64,000 nucleotides of DNA from Sulfitobacter sp. DFL-14 (GCF_003335585.1 NZ_QBFD01000038.1:94244-158243), one strand, 5' to 3'. Shown: positions 18,954 to 27,683, counted from the stretch's first letter. A program made the numbers and translations. The notes: generated by a model from the sequence alone, not told the origin.

Positions 18954-19849
18954 ATCGGCACCACCAGGGCGATCACGCCCACGACAAAGATATTGGCCAG
19001 CGCCAGCGAGATCCCCAGCTTCCAGCTCAGCGCCAGATAACGCGCCTCGCGAATACGCGGCATGTAGCGCCCGACACTCAGCATAGCCGCAGCCACGACC
19101 AGGATCTTGATCGCGCTCCAGGCCCAGGCGGGCAGCCACGGGCCCAGCCAGCCGCCCAGATAGAAGGTCACCGTCGCCCCCGCCAGCGCCAGGATAATGA
19201 CCATCCGCGCCAGCCGCAGCACCGCCAGCCGCACGCCGGTATATTCCGCCTCGACCCCGCCGGCCAATTCGCCGGTCGCATCGGGCAGGTCCAGCGGCGG
19301 CAGCCAGGCCAGCCCCATCGCCGCCACGACGAACAGGACAAACCCCATCGGCTGGTACAGCACGTTCCAGAGCTGCGCCTGCGAGGCGACGATCTCAACC
19401 GTCGAGAGCGACTCCGCCCGCATGGCGACGGCGGTGATCGGCATCACGATCAGCATCGCATAGGCAATGAACTGGCCCAGGAACCGCCAGCCCGCGATCA
19501 TGGCGTAGGCCCCGTTCGGCCCCCAGCCCGCCATGATCAGCGCCACCAGCACATAGGCCAGCGCAGCGTTCAAAAACAGCGCCCCGGTGGCCAGATCGGT
19601 AATGATAAGCTCCGGCGCCAGCGGGATCACCGCCACCGCCATCAGCCCCGCCACCAACAGCAGCACCGGCCCAAGCTCAAAGAACAACCGGTCAGATTTG
19701 CGCGCCAGCAGCGATTCCCGCCCCATAAGCGCCAGGGCGGCCCAGGCCGGACCGGTCAGGCTCAGGTGCCCATGCACGGCCCATCGTTCGATGACGGCCA
19801 GCGCATAGGCCCCGGCGGCGAGCGACAGGAGAACGACAAGAATGCTCAT
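18950..19849 (-). CDS. nuoH: Complex I-like subunit NuoH
   Basis: A 299-residue, eight-helix membrane subunit that in complex I forms the quinone chamber and docks the peripheral arm. The acidic loop is recognisable as LDLPDATGELAGGVEAEYTG (normally PFDLPEAESELVxGxxxEYSG), while the usual N-terminal GPNRxGPxGLLQxxADxxKL motif is largely lost (LTGPAWAALALMGRESLLARKSDR). It is also shorter than the usual 325-345 residues. The altered quinone-entry motif fits with the loss of redox residues in the connector protein. Confidence 0.85.
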   Translation of the reverse strand: MSILVVLLSLAAGAYALAVIERWAVHGHLSLTGPAWAALALMGRESLLARKSDRLFFELGPVLLLVAGLMAVAVIPLAPELIITDLATGALFLNAALAYVLVALIMAGWGPNGAYAMIAGWRFLGQFIAYAMLIVMPITAVAMRAESLSTVEIVASQAQLWNVLYQPMGFVLFVVAAMGLAWLPPLDLPDATGELAGGVEAEYTGVRLAVLRLARMVIILALAGATVTFYLGGWLGPWLPAWAWSAIKILVVAAAMLSVGRYMPRIREARYLALSWKLGISLALANIFVVGVIALVVPI

Positions 19850-21924
19850 CCACGCACCTCCCAGGGCGACAGGTCGAGCGAGGCGACGGCGCTCAGGGCA
19901 TCGCCCAGTTCCTGCTGCGCCGTCACCGTTTCGACAAGGGCGATGTTCACGTCTGTCGGCGTGTCGAGATCGGCTTCGACCACCTTGCCATTGGCCAGCT
20001 TCACGCGCAGCGACGCCGTGCCGCGCGGTGTTTCGATGCGAGCCTCGCCCTCGCCCGACACCCTGTCCACATCCGGCACCTGCGGCACAGCAATCCTCCC
20101 GGCGGCCGCGATCAGGTCGAGACTTTGGGCGATCTCGTCGCAGCGCTGCCGCAGCCGCGCCAGCGCATCGCCGCCGTTGCGGACGCGCATTTCGAACCCG
20201 AGATCCTTCAGCGTTGGATCACCCGTACGGGCATCCGATCCGCCACCCCGCGCCAATTCCACCGGGCCGCTGGCCGGGGCGTCCTTGCCGATGCGCGCGA
20301 TGCGTCTAAGCCGCATCCGCATCAGCGGGGCCGCCTGCACCCGGCGCGACAGCCGCCGGATCGCCCCAGCCTGCGTGGCGATCCCGGCAACGTCGGCACC
20401 TTGAACGGCCAGTTGCAATGCCCCAGCGCGCGCGGCGAGCCACAAAAAACCCGACTGAAGGCCGAACTCGGCCAGCCAGTTCAGGTGGCTGGCGATCCGC
20501 TCGCGTTCCACGGCGGCGGCGCGGGCACGGCGCGCGTCATGGTCGGGCTCGACGCCGGCGGCCACCTCAATCGCAGCGCAAGCCAGCGCGCGATAGGACA
20601 CGGGGCTGAGCGGCATCATGGTGGCCAGACGCTCGACGAAATCGGCCACCCTCATCTGCGGCCCATCCATCAAGTCCGTCGCGCCGACAAGGCTCGTGGC
20701 GTCGCTGGCCGCAACGGTATCGCCATCCAGCGTCAACGTCAGCCGCAGCCCAGCCGGCAGGCCGGGAAAGAACGGCCCGAACGGCACCTTGATCCAGTCC
20801 ATCTGTAACCCGTCGCTGCTGCGCGGCTGGTCCTTGGTCATCTCGACCATCGACATAAAATGCGGCTCGATCCCGTCGATAGCGGCCTTGGAGTGGCCGC
20901 CATGTCCGGCATGCCCATCGTGGCCGGAATGGTCCTGCTGTTTGCCATGACCGCCGTGACCGCCATGCCCGTGACCGGGACCGGGACCGTGGCTTTCCAC
21001 CTCCTCCGCCTTCACGAGGTTCATGCCGCATTTGGGGCACTTGCCCGGTGCATCGCTGATCACCTCGGGGTGCATCGGGCAAGTATATGCCCCCGACCCG
21101 CCCGCCTTGTCGTCTTGACCGGCATGATCGCCATGCGCGGAGGGCGCGTGGCTTGCGTGCCCATGCCCATGCCCATGCCCGTGACCGTGGCTTTCCACCT
21201 CCTCCGCCTTCGCCAGGTTCATGCCGCATTTGGGGCACTTGCCCGGTGCGTCGCTGATCACCTCGGGGTGCATCGGACAAGTGTATGCCCCCGACCCGCC
21301 CGCGTCTTGAGCGTGGCCCGCATGTGCGTGATCGGCGGGGTTTGGCCTGTCCTCCCGGGGCATGTCATGGCCACCGTGCCCACCATGTCCATCGGACGCT
21401 GTTTCGCGCGGCACCAGCGTCATGCCGCATTTGGGGCAGTCTCCGGGGGCATCTCGGATAATTTCGGGGTGCATCGGGCAGGTGTATTCCACGCGCACCT
21501 CAAGAGCGGGGGCGTTAAACTCCCCGGTGTCCGCGCGAAACGCGCCCGCGGCGATCACGCGGCGCAGATCGGCCAGCCCGGATCGCAGCCCGGCCCGTGT
21601 CAGCGGGGCCGACACGTCCGCATCGGGCAACGGGGCGATGTCGCCTGCGCCCAGTGCCAGGATCGCGCGGGGGCGCGGCATCTGCGCGTAGGTGACGGCG
21701 GCGGCATCGCGCAGACCGGGGGGCAAGGGGCCGACGACGATCAACAGGTTCGCATGGCGCGGGGTGCCGACAAGCCGCAGGTGCGCATTGGCAAGGTCGA
21801 TCCCCATCGACCGCGCGACAGACGGGCCGGGCAGCACAAAGGCCGTCAGATCGCGCGCCATGGCCGCCGCGACCGCCCGCCTGATCCCGTACATCGCGCC
21901 CTCTTGCGCCCCGGCGATGGTCAT
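19846..21924 (-). CDS. NuoB-like / triple heavy-metal-binding domain / NuoD-like fusion protein
   Basis: A 692-residue fusion. Residues 1-145 resemble NuoB (LLIVVGPLPPGLRDAA, YAQMPRPRAILALGAG), but the tandem CC, GSC and PGCPP cysteines that bind cluster N2 are absent (GAG and SAPL in their places). Three HMBD modules follow at about 147-172, 214-239 and 280-305, each YTCPMHPE-x8-C-PKCGM-x-L, separated by His/Gly-rich linkers. Residues about 349-692 resemble NuoD or the group 4 hydrogenase large subunit (VPFGPFFPGLPAGLRLTLTLDGD; ERERIASHLNWLAEFGLQSG; ETPRGTASLRVKL). The quinone-site HG motif and the NiFe CxxC motifs are missing. ATG at 21924 overlaps the nuoA stop by ATGA. HMBDs are otherwise known in CusB-like proteins and Cu ATPases. 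It probably replaces NuoB/C/D as a metal-binding connector; function unknown. Confidence 0.88.
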   Translation of the reverse strand: MTIAGAQEGAMYGIRRAVAAAMARDLTAFVLPGPSVARSMGIDLANAHLRLVGTPRHANLLIVVGPLPPGLRDAAAVTYAQMPRPRAILALGAGDIAPLPDADVSAPLTRAGLRSGLADLRRVIAAGAFRADTGEFNAPALEVRVEYTCPMHPEIIRDAPGDCPKCGMTLVPRETASDGHGGHGGHDMPREDRPNPADHAHAGHAQDAGGSGAYTCPMHPEVISDAPGKCPKCGMNLAKAEEVESHGHGHGHGHGHASHAPSAHGDHAGQDDKAGGSGAYTCPMHPEVISDAPGKCPKCGMNLVKAEEVESHGPGPGHGHGGHGGHGKQQDHSGHDGHAGHGGHSKAAIDGIEPHFMSMVEMTKDQPRSSDGLQMDWIKVPFGPFFPGLPAGLRLTLTLDGDTVAASDATSLVGATDLMDGPQMRVADFVERLATMMPLSPVSYRALACAAIEVAAGVEPDHDARRARAAAVERERIASHLNWLAEFGLQSGFLWLAARAGALQLAVQGADVAGIATQAGAIRRLSRRVQAAPLMRMRLRRIARIGKDAPASGPVELARGGGSDARTGDPTLKDLGFEMRVRNGGDALARLRQRCDEIAQSLDLIAAAGRIAVPQVPDVDRVSGEGEARIETPRGTASLRVKLANGKVVEADLDTPTDVNIALVETVTAQQELGDALSAVASLDLSPWEVRG
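20985..21303 (-). repeat. Duplicated 121-bp unit encoding HMBD 2 and 3
   Basis: 20985-21105 and 21183-21303 are copies of a 121-bp unit offset by 198 bp (66 codons), with only about five mismatches by eye. They encode the second and third metal-binding modules of the fusion protein. The first module (about 21410-21490) is more diverged. This points to a recent in-frame tandem duplication. Confidence 0.85.
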
Positions 21925-22295
21925 TGCCGCCTCAACGCGCCCTGGCTCCAGCCATAGAGCAGGCCCAGGAACAGGATTGCTAGGAACACCCCCATGTCGA
22001 GCAATGCGATCAGCCCTTCTTCGCGGTAGACGACCGCCCACGGGTACATGAAGGCCATCTCCATATCAAAGGCCAGGAACAGCAGCGCATAGCCGGCATA
22101 GCGCGCATGATAGCGCACCCAGACCGGATCGCGCGACAGGGTGCCGGCGGTGGCGGGCACGTCCTTGCCGGGTTCCGCGCGCGCGCGCCCGATGGCACGG
22201 GCGAGCCCGTAGAGGCTGAGCACGAAACCGAAAACGCCGACGCTCAGCCCGAAAAGGATCGCGTATTGGGAAAGCTCGCTCATCCTTGGCCCCAT
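21921..22295 (-). CDS. nuoA: Complex I-like subunit NuoA
   Basis: A 124-residue, three-helix subunit, first gene of the operon. It shows the family segments RYHARYAGYALLFLAFDMEM and FMYPWAVVYREEGL, including the conserved acidic loop FDMEMAFMYPW. An alternative ATG at 22283 (MSELSQYAIL) would give 120 residues; neither start has a strong ribosome site. The operon order A-[B-HMBD-D]-H-J-K-L-M-N follows the standard nuo order with C, E, F, G and I missing. Confidence 0.9.
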   Translation of the reverse strand: MGPRMSELSQYAILFGLSVGVFGFVLSLYGLARAIGRARAEPGKDVPATAGTLSRDPVWVRYHARYAGYALLFLAFDMEMAFMYPWAVVYREEGLIALLDMGVFLAILFLGLLYGWSQGALRRQ

Positions 22296-22385
22296 ACTTC
22301 GACGTCCGATTCCGCTTCAGCCTAGGAGTTTGCGCAGCGCTTTACAATTCGTAGGGTCCACAGGCCAGCAGCCAGTTGTCCAATA

Positions 22386-22411
22386 GACGCGGTCGGACCT
22401 GAATCGTTACA
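22386..22411 (-). promoter_or_regulatory. ECF-type promoter of the complex I-like operon
   Basis: Minus strand TGTAACG (22411-22405), 15 nt, CGTC (22389-22386), about 90 nt before the nuoA start. Elements identical to those of the sigma gene and ATPase promoters, placing the whole nine-subunit-module operon under the same sigma factor. Confidence 0.7.
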
Positions 22412-22748
22412 CCTTGCTCAACCAAGTCCTGCCAGCCTCTACGATACGACAAATGATTGCACCCGACCGGGACCGGTCGTGAGTGTGTATTCCAGAGCGG
22501 AAGTTCCGGCAGGACAACGCTCTGCGGCACGTCCACCTCTTTACGGCACCTTCCGCTTCGGTCTGGTGCTGGCCGAAAACAGAACAGTTCTTATTAAGAA
22601 ACGGTCATGGTTCTGTAACAATCGCATGCCACTTGACCTTCGGGGGATTGGTGGGAACCGCCAGCCTGCGACCCGGCCGGATACCCGGCCGAAACAACTT
22701 TGGCAAAAGCCTCGACGGCACTGTCATCACATCACTGGAGAACAGGAA
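22412..22748. other. Intergenic region upstream of the porin gene
   Basis: A 337-bp stretch between the nuo promoter and the porin. An open frame runs through it in phase with the porin but has no signal peptide and no family match, so I treat it as a leader. A TGTAACA at 22614-22620 has no CGTC at the right distance. I see no other clear site. Confidence 0.5.
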
Positions 22749-23813
22749 ATGAAAACGAAGTTTCTAGCGGCGGCATTGCTCACTGCTGTGGCGGGCGTGG
22801 CTCAGGCTGAAGAAGCGCCCAGCTTCAAACTGAAGCCGGGGAGCGGCATAACCTTCGAGAATGCTGACGGGACCGCGTCGTTCCGGGTAGGGGGGCGCCT
22901 GCAGTGGGATTACGATTCGACGGACTCCGATATCAGCGGCAAGAGCGATGATTTCGACGTGCGCCGCGCACGGATTTTTTTCGAGGGTAAATATCTCGAT
23001 TGGGCCTTCAAGGCACAGTTCAACCTCGCTGAAAGCGGCAGCGGCGGCAGCGCCGAGGATCTCTATCTGCGCTACACCGGTTTCGGCGAGATGGCCCGGA
23101 TCACCGTGGGTAAGCAAAAGGAACCATTTGGTCTTGAAGAGCTTACCAGTTCCAAGGACATTTCATCGCTTGAGCGCACAGCCCTTACGGAATTTTACGC
23201 GCCCGGCCGCAGCGCCGGTGTGCAGCTGCACGGTGGCGGTGACAACTGGACCTACGGCCTGGGCCTGTTCGAGGCGGACGGGGACAGCAGCGACGATTTC
23301 GGCAGTACGGCCATCACCGGCCGCGTTACCTATGCCCCGATCCAGACCGATGATCTGGTCTTGCATCTTGGCGCTGGCTTTACCAGCCGTGATGCCGATC
23401 TGGCAGCCGATCAAACCGATGCGTACAACATCGAATTGGCGGCCGCATCGGGGCCCTTTCACACGCAGGCCGAATACTTCAACGCTGACACGGGCGGGGT
23501 TGATGTGGACGGATACTACATTCAGGCAGGATGGATTCTGACCGGTGAAAGCCGTCCCTACAGCAACGGCGTGTTCAAGCGGGTGAAGCCAAGCAGTTCG
23601 AAAGGTGCATGGGAAGCAGTGCTTCGCTACGAGGACGGATACGGCAAGTTCAGCGATGTCGGTCTTGGCACGACAGAGGGTCAGCAAACCACCGTCGGCA
23701 TCAACTATTACCCGAACAACGCCGTTCGCCTCGGACTGAGCTACATGGAAGGCAAGCAGGCCAGCGGCGAGAAAGGCAAGGAGATCAGGGCACGGATGCA
23801 ATTCGTATTCTGA
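22749..23813 (+). CDS. OprP/OprO-type phosphate-selective porin family protein
   Basis: A 354-residue outer-membrane beta-barrel. It has a signal peptide (MKTKFLAAALLTAVAGVAQA), then SFRVGGRLQWDYDSTDSD and DVRRARIFFEGKYLDWAFKA, hallmarks of the OprP/OprO porin family, repeated amphipathic strands, and a terminal aromatic (MQFVF). The ATG at 22749 follows GGAGAACAGGAA; the frame opens 270 nt earlier but lacks a secretion signal there. Family members take up phosphate or polyphosphate; copper-linked polyphosphate export and phosphate uptake is a possible link but speculative here. Confidence 0.87.
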   Translation: MKTKFLAAALLTAVAGVAQAEEAPSFKLKPGSGITFENADGTASFRVGGRLQWDYDSTDSDISGKSDDFDVRRARIFFEGKYLDWAFKAQFNLAESGSGGSAEDLYLRYTGFGEMARITVGKQKEPFGLEELTSSKDISSLERTALTEFYAPGRSAGVQLHGGGDNWTYGLGLFEADGDSSDDFGSTAITGRVTYAPIQTDDLVLHLGAGFTSRDADLAADQTDAYNIELAAASGPFHTQAEYFNADTGGVDVDGYYIQAGWILTGESRPYSNGVFKRVKPSSSKGAWEAVLRYEDGYGKFSDVGLGTTEGQQTTVGINYYPNNAVRLGLSYMEGKQASGEKGKEIRARMQFVF

Positions 23814-24084
23814 CCTGACCGATACGGGAGATTGCAGGGCGTCCCGGCCAATGGCACAGATTGAACTGCCGCAGTCCCGCATTTGAAAACCTTCGCCGGG
23901 GACCACGCCAGATTTGGCAAGTCCTCGGCCTCTTGCGCACTGAGCGGCGCGGGATGGCTGCGGTCCGGGACGCGGACTCATTGCCGCAATCCATTGCCAA
24001 TTGGCTGGTTCTAAATGTCCGCTTTGTGATCTAGTATCCGGGCACGAGCATGTTTCAGAACAAACCGATAAGGAAGAAACTTCC

Positions 24085-24771
24085 ATGTGCCTGTCCGCCC
24101 AAGTCAGCTTTGCCGCCAGTGTTTTTCTCGTGGCCGGTGGGACCGCCATTTCGATTGTCGCCCTCAAGCGCAACAAACGCTACCTCCCGCTTGCCCTGAT
24201 GCCGCTTTTCGCCGGCTTGCAGCAGTTCACCGAAGGATTTGTCTGGCTCGGCATGAACGGAAACGATCCCCTGACGGTTTTGTGGGGGGCGATGGGGTTC
24301 ATTTTTTTCACCTGGTTCATGTGGCCGATCTGGGTGCCATACTCGGTCTACGTTCTGGAACCGGACGACAGCCCTCGGAAGCGGTTGTTCCGCCTCATGG
24401 CGTTGATCGGACTGGCCTTCGGTCTATTGCTTTACATCCCGCACGGGCTGAACAGCAGCATGGTCGTGGTCGAGATCAACAACCAGTCGCTGGCCTATGA
24501 AAAATCAATGTGGCTTGATTACATGATGCCACGCTGGCTGACCAATACGATCTATGTGACCCTTATCACCCTGCCGCCAGCGCTGTCGCATTACAAACAT
24601 GTGCGCCATTTCGCCCTGACGCTGGTGGCGGTGATCGTGATCGATATCGCCTTTCTGCAGTTTGCCTACATTTCGTTTTTCTGCCTGCTGGCGGGGCTCG
24701 CAACGCTGCATCTGGTGTACATCATTTTGACCAACAAATGCGCCCGTGAATGCCCTGAATTGTTCGCCTGA
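24085..24771 (+). CDS. DUF6629-like multi-helix membrane protein
   Basis: A 228-residue protein with about seven membrane helices and the family opening MCLSAQVSFAASVFLVAGG. It also has LMPLFAGLQQFTEGFVWLGM and FTWFMWPIWVPYSVYVLE. I recognise this as the DUF6629 type; no biochemical function is known to me. ATG at 24085 preceded by AAGGAAG at 24070; the longer frame from 24001 would add a hydrophilic Cys/His-bearing stretch (CPLCDLVSGHEH) and cannot be ruled out. No regulon motif found upstream. Confidence 0.75.
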   Translation: MCLSAQVSFAASVFLVAGGTAISIVALKRNKRYLPLALMPLFAGLQQFTEGFVWLGMNGNDPLTVLWGAMGFIFFTWFMWPIWVPYSVYVLEPDDSPRKRLFRLMALIGLAFGLLLYIPHGLNSSMVVVEINNQSLAYEKSMWLDYMMPRWLTNTIYVTLITLPPALSHYKHVRHFALTLVAVIVIDIAFLQFAYISFFCLLAGLATLHLVYIILTNKCARECPELFA

Positions 24772-24817
24772 TTCCGTCGCCTAGCTTTGCTTGTCGCAGT
24801 AGGGGATCGCTTCGGCG

Positions 24818-25381
24818 CTAGACTGGGCAGTAGCAATCATCGGGATCCTCCAGGCAGCAGGCTCCACAATGGTATTGGATCGCCTCGCGCAGAGCAGCGC
24901 GCGCCCTGTGCAGCCGAACGCCAAGGGCATTGCGGTTCAACCCCATATCGGCGGCCACGATTTTCCGATCCTCTTCACCGAAATCGATCCGCCGGATCAA
25001 TTTGGCATCAACGGTACGAAGCTCGGTAAGCAGCCTGCTCGGACAAGTGCAGGGCCGCGCCATCTGCACCGGCGCATCGGCAACCAACTGATGTGGGTCT
25101 CGTGCGACAGCTACGGCCAAGCGGCTGCGCCGAGTGGCTTTGCGAAAATGATCGTTCATGGTGGACCGGAGGATCGCGTATAGCCATGCATCCATGCGTT
25201 CCACGTCGCGAAGCTGATCCTTGCGCGTCAGCACCCGAATGCAGAACTCTTGGAAAACGTCCTCGGCATCCGCGCGGTTGCCGAGCCGTTTCGCGAGGAA
25301 GCCGAGAAACGCTTTTCGGCCTTCGACCAGTGCGTTCTCGGTCGATATTCCACTGTATTGTTTTTCCACTTTGCTGTTCAT
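24818..25381 (-). CDS. Second ECF44/CorE-like sigma factor with cysteine-rich tail
   Basis: A 187-residue ECF sigma factor: region 2 at about 25-90 (NRADAEDVFQEFCIRVLTR) and region 4 at about 118-170 (KIVAADMGLNRNALGVRLHR). As in the first sigma factor, the linker has a CxC (C111, C113) and the C-terminus a Cys cluster, CGACCLEDPDDCYCPV (C172, C175, C176, C183, C185). The spacing of the tail differs from that of the first factor, so the metal or its threshold may differ. The ATG at 25381 has AAAGGAGG upstream. It is 31 nt downstream of lgt and probably co-transcribed with it. No anti-sigma gene adjacent. Confidence 0.86.
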   Translation of the reverse strand: MNSKVEKQYSGISTENALVEGRKAFLGFLAKRLGNRADAEDVFQEFCIRVLTRKDQLRDVERMDAWLYAILRSTMNDHFRKATRRSRLAVAVARDPHQLVADAPVQMARPCTCPSRLLTELRTVDAKLIRRIDFGEEDRKIVAADMGLNRNALGVRLHRARAALREAIQYHCGACCLEDPDDCYCPV

Positions 25382-25412
25382 TCGAGTTCCTCCTTTTCTT
25401 GGCTCCACTTAA

Positions 25413-26336
25413 TCACACGACGGTATTTGGCCTCTGGTCGGCTGCGTTTCTGGAGTGCCTGAGTGAGTACGAAATCAAAGCCAGCCCGGTCAGGATCATC
25501 GGCGCGGACAGCACCTGACCCATCGTCAGCCCCCATTCGCCGAAATGAAGCGCGTGACCGATCGGATTCTCGGCGGTCACGAACTGCATGTCCGGCTGCC
25601 GGAACAGTTCCACGAAGCTTCTGGCAAGGCCGTACCCGGTAAGGAAAACCCCGGTCAGAGCACCGGGGGCCTTCAGCCAGCCGCGGCGCCAGGCGAGATA
25701 GAGCAGGAGTGTTCCGAGCAGCAGCCCTTCCAGAAGCGCCTCGTATAGCTGCGAAGGGTGTCGGGCGCAGAGCCCGGTGATGCCGTCACAGACTTGCGCC
25801 GCCTCGCCCGGAAAGATTATCGCCCAAGGAACGTCCGTCGGCCGCCCCCAAAGCTCGTTGTTGGTGAAATTCGCCAGCCGTCCCAGAAACAGCCCCGGCG
25901 GAGTTGCCAGCGCAAGCATGTCTGCGGTGCTGAGCAGGGATCTTTTCTGACGAAGACAGAATAACAGCGTAGCTATCGCAACACCAGCGAAACCGCCGTG
26001 GAAAGACATGCCGCCCTGCCATACCTTGAGGATTTGCAGTGGGTTGGCCAGGTAGTAGTCGGGCTGATAAAATAGCACGAAGCCCACGCGTCCGCCGACG
26101 ATCACACCCAGGATGATCCATGTCAGAAGGTTCTCGATCTGCTGGCGATCAAGCGGCGGTCCGGCCGGTGGCCAGAGTGCCGGGCGACGAACAGTCGCCA
26201 GGCAGATGCGCCATCCGATGAGGATGCCGATGATATAGGCAAGCGCGTACCAGCGCAGTGCGAATGTGAAACTCCCGATCTCGATCGAGAACAGGTCGGT
26301 TCCGATGTCTGGAAATGGGATCGCTGCGGTCAGCAT
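25413..26336 (-). CDS. lgt: Prolipoprotein diacylglyceryl transferase
   Basis: A 307-residue, seven-helix enzyme that transfers diacylglycerol to the lipobox Cys of prolipoproteins. It has [18 protein letters not shown], the conserved HGGFAGV motif ([17 protein letters not shown]), [20 protein letters not shown], and [13 protein letters not shown]. Full length. It is probably an extra copy, since the chromosome must carry one; its place just before a metal-responsive sigma gene is unusual. Confidence 0.92.
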   Translation of the reverse strand: MLTAAIPFPDIGTDLFSIEIGSFTFALRWYALAYIIGILIGWRICLATVRRPALWPPAGPPLDRQQIENLLTWIILGVIVGGRVGFVLFYQPDYYLANPLQILKVWQGGMSFHGGFAGVAIATLLFCLRQKRSLLSTADMLALATPPGLFLGRLANFTNNELWGRPTDVPWAIIFPGEAAQVCDGITGLCARHPSQLYEALLEGLLLGTLLLYLAWRRGWLKAPGALTGVFLTGYGLARSFVELFRQPDMQFVTAENPIGHALHFGEWGLTMGQVLSAPMILTGLALISYSLRHSRNAADQRPNTVV

Positions 26337-26432
26337 GGACGGAGCCCCTGTATTTTGCGTTGGATTCGAAACTCGAAATACCCATGGCGCGCGGTCGATG
26401 GCGATGGCGTCTGACGATGAAGTGCGTTGCGG

Positions 26433-27119
26433 TCAGCCATGGCTCAATCCTCCTCTATGCCAGTCCCTGACGCCGATGAAGACGAGCGGGGTCAGGGTCA
26501 GAGCGCCCAGTCCGATTGCAGCCCAGGCAGCACGGGAGGTGTCTCCGCTGACGGCTTCGTTGCCGAAATGCGCGAGTACGAAACTGGCAGGAATAATTCC
26601 GGCTAACGTGGCCAGTCCGAAGCGCCAGAAATGCAGTCGGCTGAGCCCCGCTGCATAGCTGACAATATCGAACGAAACGAATGGTAACAGCCGACTGATA
26701 AAAACCGTGAATGTCAGCGCGTTCTGAGAGCCAAGCCAGCCAACATCGATCTTGTCGCCAAACCATTGCCGCAATACGTCCCGACCCAAAAACCGGGCGA
26801 GAACGAAGGCTGCAAGAGCGCCGAATTCGGCACCGAGAACGATGTAAACTGTTCCGACGGTATGGCCGTAGGCCGCGCCTGCAGCCAGTGCGATGGGTGC
26901 ACTTGGGATCGGCGTGGCCACGATCGCTATCGTCATCAGTCCGACGACTAAAATTGGCCCCCAGATACCTGCAGCCATGACCCAAGCAGAGATCCTGTCG
27001 CCGTTCAGGCGGGTCAGGGTGTCGGGCAGCGGTCCGAACGCAAGGACCAGCAAGGCCGCCGCGAATGCCAGCGCGATGGCGGTCTTGACGGTTGGTGTGA
27101 GCGTATTGTTACGGTTCAT
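26433..27119 (-). CDS. TVP38/TMEM64 (DedA-superfamily) membrane protein
   Basis: A 228-residue protein with about six membrane helices and the VTT-domain signature: TPIPSAPIALAAGAAYG, then FVLARFLGRD, and ISRLLPFVSFDIVSYAAG. Members are implicated in lipid scrambling and metal or envelope stress resistance in various bacteria; the exact role is unknown. Lies between DUF302 and lgt in the same direction with gaps of 38 and 96 nt. Confidence 0.86.
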   Translation of the reverse strand: MNRNNTLTPTVKTAIALAFAAALLVLAFGPLPDTLTRLNGDRISAWVMAAGIWGPILVVGLMTIAIVATPIPSAPIALAAGAAYGHTVGTVYIVLGAEFGALAAFVLARFLGRDVLRQWFGDKIDVGWLGSQNALTFTVFISRLLPFVSFDIVSYAAGLSRLHFWRFGLATLAGIIPASFVLAHFGNEAVSGDTSRAAWAAIGLGALTLTPLVFIGVRDWHRGGLSHG

Positions 27120-27157
27120 CTGCGCCTCATGTCAGGTCAAGGGCATCGAGAGAGACT

Positions 27158-27586
27158 TCAGGCCGCGTCCAAAGCGGCCCGGAGCAAATCGCGGACTTGA
27201 TCGGCGACTTCGTGCAACTCGGCGTTCTCTACCGCTTGCATAGAGGCCACAGGGTCAATGGCGCTGATTTCGGTGCCTCCGTCCATCTGGCGCAGAATCA
27301 CATTGCAGGGCAGCATCGCGCCGATGCGCGGCTCGATTTCGATGGCCTTGTGGGCCATGCCCGGATTGCAGGCACCAAGGATGCGATAGGGCGCCATCTC
27401 CACACCCAGCTTCTTTTTCATCGTCGCCTTCACGTCGATCTCGGTCAGTACGCCAAAGCCCTTTTCTGTCAATGCATCGCGGACGCGCATTTCAGCGTCG
27501 CCCAAGGCGACATCTTTCAAGACACGATCATAGGTATAGGCCAATTCGATTTTCTCCCTTTCGGATTTTCTGTGGTTGCTGCTCAT
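27158..27586 (-). CDS. DUF302 domain protein
   Basis: A cytoplasmic protein of up to 142 residues with the DUF302 core: ALTEKGFGVLTEIDVKATMK, ILGACNPGMAHKAIEIEP and LLPCNVILRQ-like MLPCNVILRQ. DUF302 proteins are often encoded next to heavy-metal genes, function unclear. A TTG at 27544, preceded by AAAGGGAG, may be the real start, giving AYTYDRVLKDVAL and the usual family N-terminus; the ATG at 27586 has a poor ribosome site and sits next to a perfect palindrome (27592-27606). Confidence 0.82.
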   Translation of the reverse strand: MSSNHRKSEREKIELAYTYDRVLKDVALGDAEMRVRDALTEKGFGVLTEIDVKATMKKKLGVEMAPYRILGACNPGMAHKAIEIEPRIGAMLPCNVILRQMDGGTEISAIDPVASMQAVENAELHEVADQVRDLLRAALDAA

Positions 27587-27591
27587 TGCCT

Positions 27592-27606
27592 GGACTTGGC
27601 AAGTCC
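27592..27606. promoter_or_regulatory. Perfect palindrome upstream of DUF302 gene
   Basis: GGACTTG-G-CAAGTCC, 7-bp arms around one base, ending 6 nt before the ATG of the DUF302 gene. Possible operator or RNA structure; no regulator can be assigned. Confidence 0.3.
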
Positions 27607-27659
27607 GGACGCGGTCTGGTGTTGCGTCCGGATGTTTTCGGATCAGACGTTTGGGGAAG

Positions 27660-27683
27660 CGGCGCCAGTCAGAGCTGGCGCCG
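27660..27683 (-). terminator. Strong hairpin after the EF-hand gene
   Basis: On the minus strand CGGCGCCAG-CTCTGA-CTGGCGCCG forms a nine-base-pair stem just 7 nt after the stop of the EF-hand gene. It is not followed by a T-run, so it may be a transcript-stabilising hairpin or an imperfect terminator separating the EF-hand gene from DUF302. Confidence 0.5.

Noticed and set aside
22614..22639. TGTAACA upstream of the porin as another regulon promoter
   Set aside because: No CGTC at 15 nt (ACCT instead), so it does not fit the motif shared by the other five units.
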